DNA of 7,890 bases. Source: JBEKZQ01 sp049509675. Lineage in GTDB: Bacteria > Planctomycetota > Planctomycetia > Pirellulales > Thermoguttaceae. Within the stretch, counting starts at the first letter, position 1. Each line of letters starts with the position of its first letter. The position numbers and the translations under genes were made by a program. The notes beneath the pieces were generated by a model. That model had not been told where the DNA came from. It saw only the letters and a list, made by a program, of their open reading frames with translations, and did not search any database. The DNA lies in the NCBI GenBank assembly GCA_049509675.1, contig JBEKZQ010000300.1:1-7890 (forward strand), given 5' to 3'. Positions 5,564 through 7,890 of the stretch are shown here, piece after piece.

Positions 5564-7890
5564 ACGCTCACCTGGGTCGGCGACGACTTCGGTTCCGACT
5601 GGGGTTCTTGGGACACCACCAAAACGAACTCGAATTGGCTGTCCGGGTCCACCTATTCCAGTTGGACCAACGGCTCCGACGCGTTGTTTACCACCGCTGT
5701 CTACTACGACGTGCTCGTCGATGGGGCGGTCACAGTCCACAAAATGACGTTCAACGTCGATGGTTACACCGTCTACTCCGACACGGACGGCAGCGGCAAC
5801 TACTATCCCGTCAATCTCTCGGGCGCGGCGCCCACCATCAGCGTGGCCTCGGGGGCTACCGTTTACATGTATGCCCTCCTGACCGGCACGACCGGCATGA
5901 ACAAGGCCGGTTCTGGCGTCGCCGAACTCGACTTGCCAAACACCTATAGCGGTGGGACGACGGTCTCGGCCGGCGTGCTGCGCTTGGCCGATCCCAATGC
6001 CTTGCCGGGCGGCACGGGAACCAGTGGCGGGACGGGCAATCTTACGCTCGCCGGCGGCGTGCTGGAACTGGCGGCCGGCGACTTCACCCGCCCCCTGGGC
6101 ACCGGTGCCGGCCAGGTGCAATTCACTGCCTCCGGCGGGTTCAGCGCGCTTTGGGGGGACCGGATTGTGAACTTCGGCGGGGCGTCGATCCCAGTGACCT
6201 GGGGGCCAGGCAGCAGCTTCCTGCCCACCGGATCGGCCTTGCTGCTCGGCTCCGCCAGCGATGATTCCCTGGTCGATTTCCAAAACCCGATCAACCTGGG
6301 GGCTGCGATACGCACGGTTCAAGTGACGACCAGCGGCTACGCCGTTCTCGATGCGCGGCTCAGCGGCGTGCTCAGCGGCAGCGGCGGCGGCCTGAACGTC
6401 ACCGGCAACGGCACCCTGGAACTGACTGCGGCCAATACTTACAGCGGGGGCACGACTGTCGGCGGCGGCGTACTGCGATTGAGCAACTCGGCCGCACTGC
6501 CCGGTGGCAATCTCACGCTCACCGGCGGCGGCGTGCTGGAACTGGCGGCCGGCGACTTCACTCGCGCCCTCGGAACGAGTGCCGGCCAGGTTCAGTTTAC
6601 CGGCGCCGGCGGGTTCAGCGCCTCAGGGGCCAATCGCGTGGTGAACCTGGGCGGGGCGTCGGCGCAAGTGACCTGGGGGCCAGGCAGCAGCTTCCTGCCC
6701 AACGGATCGGCCTTGCTGCTCGGCTCCGCCAGCGATGATTCGATGGTCGATTTCCAAAACCCGATCAACCTGGGGGCCGCGATACGCACGGTGCAAGTGA
6801 CGACCAGCGGCTATGCCTTGCTCGATGCGCGGCTCAGCGGCGCGCTCAGCGGCAGCGGCGGCGGCCTGAACGTGACCGGCAACGGCACCCTGGAGCTGAC
6901 CGCGGCCAACACGTACAGCGGCGGCACGACAATCGCCGGCGGCGTGCTGCGATTGAGCAACTCGGCCGCACTGCCCGGCGGCAATCTCACGCTCGCTGGC
7001 AGCGGCGTGGTGGAACTGGCGGCCGGCGACTTCACCCGCGCCCTCGGAACGAGTGCCGGCCAGGTGCAGTTGACCGGCGCCGGCGGGTTCAGCGCCTCGG
7101 GGGCCAATCGCGTGGTAAACCTGGGCGGGGTGTCGGCGCAAGTGACCTGGGGAGCGAACAGCTTCCTGCCCGCCGCATCATCCTTGCTGCTCGGCTCTGC
7201 CAGCGATGATTCGATGGTCGATTTCCAGAACCCGATCAACCTGGGGGCCGCGATCCGCACGGTGCAAGTGACGGCCAGCGGCTATGCCATTCTCGATGCG
7301 CGGCTCAGCGGCGTGCTCAGCGGCAGCGGCGGCGGCCTGAACGTGACCGGCAACGGCGCCCTGGAGCTGACCGCGGCCAACACGTACAGCGGCGGCACGA
7401 CAATCGCCGGCGGCGTGCTGCGATTGAGCAACTCGGCCGCACTGCCCGGCGGCAATCTCACGCTCGCGGGCGGCGTGGTGGAACTGGCGGCCGGCGACTT
7501 CACCCGCGCCCTCGGAACCAGTGCCGGCCAGGTGCAGTTCAGCGGCGCCGGCGGGTTCAGCGCCTCGGGGGCCAATCGCGTGGTGAACCTGGGCGGGGCG
7601 TCGGCCCAAGTGACCTGGGCGGCGAACGGCTTCCTGCCCGACGGATCGACCTTGCTGCTCGGCTCGGCCAGCGATGATTCCATGGTCGATTTCCAAAACC
7701 CGATCAACCTGGGGGCCGCGATCCGTACGGTGCAAGTGACGACCAGCGGCTATGCCGTGCTCGATGCGCGGCTCAGCGGCGTGCTCAGCGGCAGCGGCGG
7801 CGGCCTGAACGTGACCGGCAACGGCGCCCTGGAGTTGACCGCCACCAATACGTACAGCGGGGGAACGACCGTTGGCGGCGGCGTGCTGCG
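5477..7890 (+). CDS. Secreted autotransporter-type beta-strand repeat protein (3' end outside window)
   Basis: The frame is open from ATG 5477 to the last base, giving 804 whole codons with no stop. Residues 1-23 look like a Sec signal peptide: K5, a hydrophobic core (6-19), and likely cleavage after AGA (21-23) or SGA (27-29). Residues 30-154 form a beta-rich cap with WDTTKTNSNW (45-54) and MTFNVDGYTVY (87-97), typical of the start of such proteins. From residue 155, four units of 156-165 residues and the start of a fifth follow. Each opens with NTYSGGTT and continues with VLRL, NLTL and GNG.LELTA motifs, the signature of autotransporter-associated (PATR, TIGR02601-type) repeats that build a beta-helix. 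It is likely a surface or periplasmic structural or adhesive protein. Planctomycete members often end in PEP-CTERM, but that part is not visible. ATGA overlap with the preceding gene indicates an operon and coupled translation; no good Shine-Dalgarno is seen. The signal peptide supports this start. Confidence 0.88.
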   Translation, partial: MNAGKLLIALVAAAAAWSLAAGADLASGATLTWVGDDFGSDWGSWDTTKTNSNWLSGSTYSSWTNGSDALFTTAVYYDVLVDGAVTVHKMTFNVDGYTVYSDTDGSGNYYPVNLSGAAPTISVASGATVYMYALLTGTTGMNKAGSGVAELDLPNTYSGGTTVSAGVLRLADPNALPGGTGTSGGTGNLTLAGGVLELAAGDFTRPLGTGAGQVQFTASGGFSALWGDRIVNFGGASIPVTWGPGSSFLPTGSALLLGSASDDSLVDFQNPINLGAAIRTVQVTTSGYAVLDARLSGVLSGSGGGLNVTGNGTLELTAANTYSGGTTVGGGVLRLSNSAALPGGNLTLTGGGVLELAAGDFTRALGTSAGQVQFTGAGGFSASGANRVVNLGGASAQVTWGPGSSFLPNGSALLLGSASDDSMVDFQNPINLGAAIRTVQVTTSGYALLDARLSGALSGSGGGLNVTGNGTLELTAANTYSGGTTIAGGVLRLSNSAALPGGNLTLAGSGVVELAAGDFTRALGTSAGQVQLTGAGGFSASGANRVVNLGGVSAQVTWGANSFLPAASSLLLGSASDDSMVDFQNPINLGAAIRTVQVTASGYAILDARLSGVLSGSGGGLNVTGNGALELTAANTYSGGTTIAGGVLRLSNSAALPGGNLTLAGGVVELAAGDFTRALGTSAGQVQFSGAGGFSASGANRVVNLGGASAQVTWAANGFLPDGSTLLLGSASDDSMVDFQNPINLGAAIRTVQVTTSGYAVLDARLSGVLSGSGGGLNVTGNGALELTATNTYSGGTTVGGGVL
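5939..6433 (+). repeat. Beta-strand repeat unit 1 (divergent)
   Basis: The unit is 495 bp and covers residues 155-319. It is the most diverged copy. It carries 8 extra residues, TGTSGGTG (180-187, bases 6014-6037), between LPGG and NLTL, which accounts for its 24-bp excess over the 471-bp period. It also has FSALWGDRIVNFGG where later copies have FSASGANRVVNLGG. The downstream half (from LLLGSASDD) is almost identical to the other copies. Confidence 0.9.
6434..6907 (+). repeat. Beta-strand repeat unit 2
   Basis: The unit is 474 bp and covers residues 320-477. It opens with NTYSGGTTVGGGVLRL and ends GNGTLELTAA. It shares the WGPGSSFLP segment with unit 1 but resembles units 3 and 4 elsewhere. 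Confidence 0.92.
6908..7378 (+). repeat. Beta-strand repeat unit 3
   Basis: The unit is 471 bp and covers residues 478-634. It opens with NTYSGGTTIAGGVLRL. One codon is lost relative to unit 2 in the WGANSFLP segment. It differs from unit 4 at only about a dozen residues by hand alignment, and their first 89 bases or so are identical. Confidence 0.92.
7379..7846 (+). repeat. Beta-strand repeat unit 4
   Basis: The unit is 468 bp and covers residues 635-790. It is one codon shorter than unit 3, at NLTLAGGVVEL versus NLTLAGSGVVEL. It is otherwise nearly the same apart from the FLPDGSTLL segment. Confidence 0.92.
7847..7890 (+). repeat. Beta-strand repeat unit 5 (cut by window end)
   Basis: Only the opening NTYSGGTTVGGGVL is visible, from residue 791. 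It shows that the array continues beyond the window. Its VGGG sequence matches unit 2 rather than units 3 and 4 (IAGG). Confidence 0.85.

Noticed and set aside
5360..6322. Minus-strand open frame, 320 codons, opposite the start of the repeat gene
   Set aside because: The plus-strand frame has a signal peptide, a coupled start and a recognised repeat family. The antisense product has no domain and low-complexity basic composition.
6592..7735. Several similar minus-strand frames, each starting near MRIAAPRLIGFWKS or a close variant
   Set aside because: They recur at the repeat period, so they are the complement of the tandem units and not a gene family.
5939..7890. CRISPR-like or phage-like direct repeats
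   Set aside because: Repeats are about 471 bp, contiguous, always in frame and encode a known beta-strand repeat, so they are protein repeats.

Overview
The window is very GC-rich, and third codon positions are mostly G or C. Start sites mostly lack strong Shine-Dalgarno motifs. It codes densely on the + strand only. The mix of large membrane proteins with glutamine-amidotransferase-like (GATase-like) domains and a secreted autotransporter-type beta-strand repeat protein points to a planctomycete, perhaps of the Pirellulales. This is inferred from gene style alone, since no rRNA or marker gene is present.

Layout: positions 1-48 may hold the last 15 codons of an upstream gene, followed by a terminator-like hairpin (65-89). 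Three genes then run head to tail. Gene 1 (126-2843, 905 aa) and gene 2 (2850-5480, 876 aa) are 6 bp apart and share one architecture: an N-terminal multi-pass membrane block, a further transmembrane helix, a GATase-like domain with a GEHT motif, two transmembrane helices, and a second GATase-like domain. Neither has an obvious catalytic cysteine at the usual nucleophile position, so both look like binding or structural versions of the fold. Gene 3 starts at 5477, overlaps gene 2 by 4 bp (ATGA), and is still open at the window end (at least 804 codons). It encodes a signal peptide, a beta-rich N-terminal region and a tandem array of about 157-residue units, each opening with the NTYSGGTT motif of autotransporter-associated beta-strand (PATR-type) repeats.

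Working model (inference): genes 1 and 2 form a paired, possibly heteromeric, membrane complex made together with a large surface or periplasmic repeat protein. The membrane block of gene 2 has features reminiscent of the exosortase/archaeosortase fold but lacks its CSG-type cysteine motif. Planctomycete repeat proteins of the gene 3 kind often end in PEP-CTERM sorting signals, but the C-terminus here lies outside the window. A dedicated but non-canonical membrane handling system for the repeat protein is therefore a testable idea, not an established one. The repeat array is strikingly homogenised at the DNA level. No tRNA, rRNA, CRISPR, insertion sequence or phage feature was seen, and no stretch over 300 bases lacks a gene.
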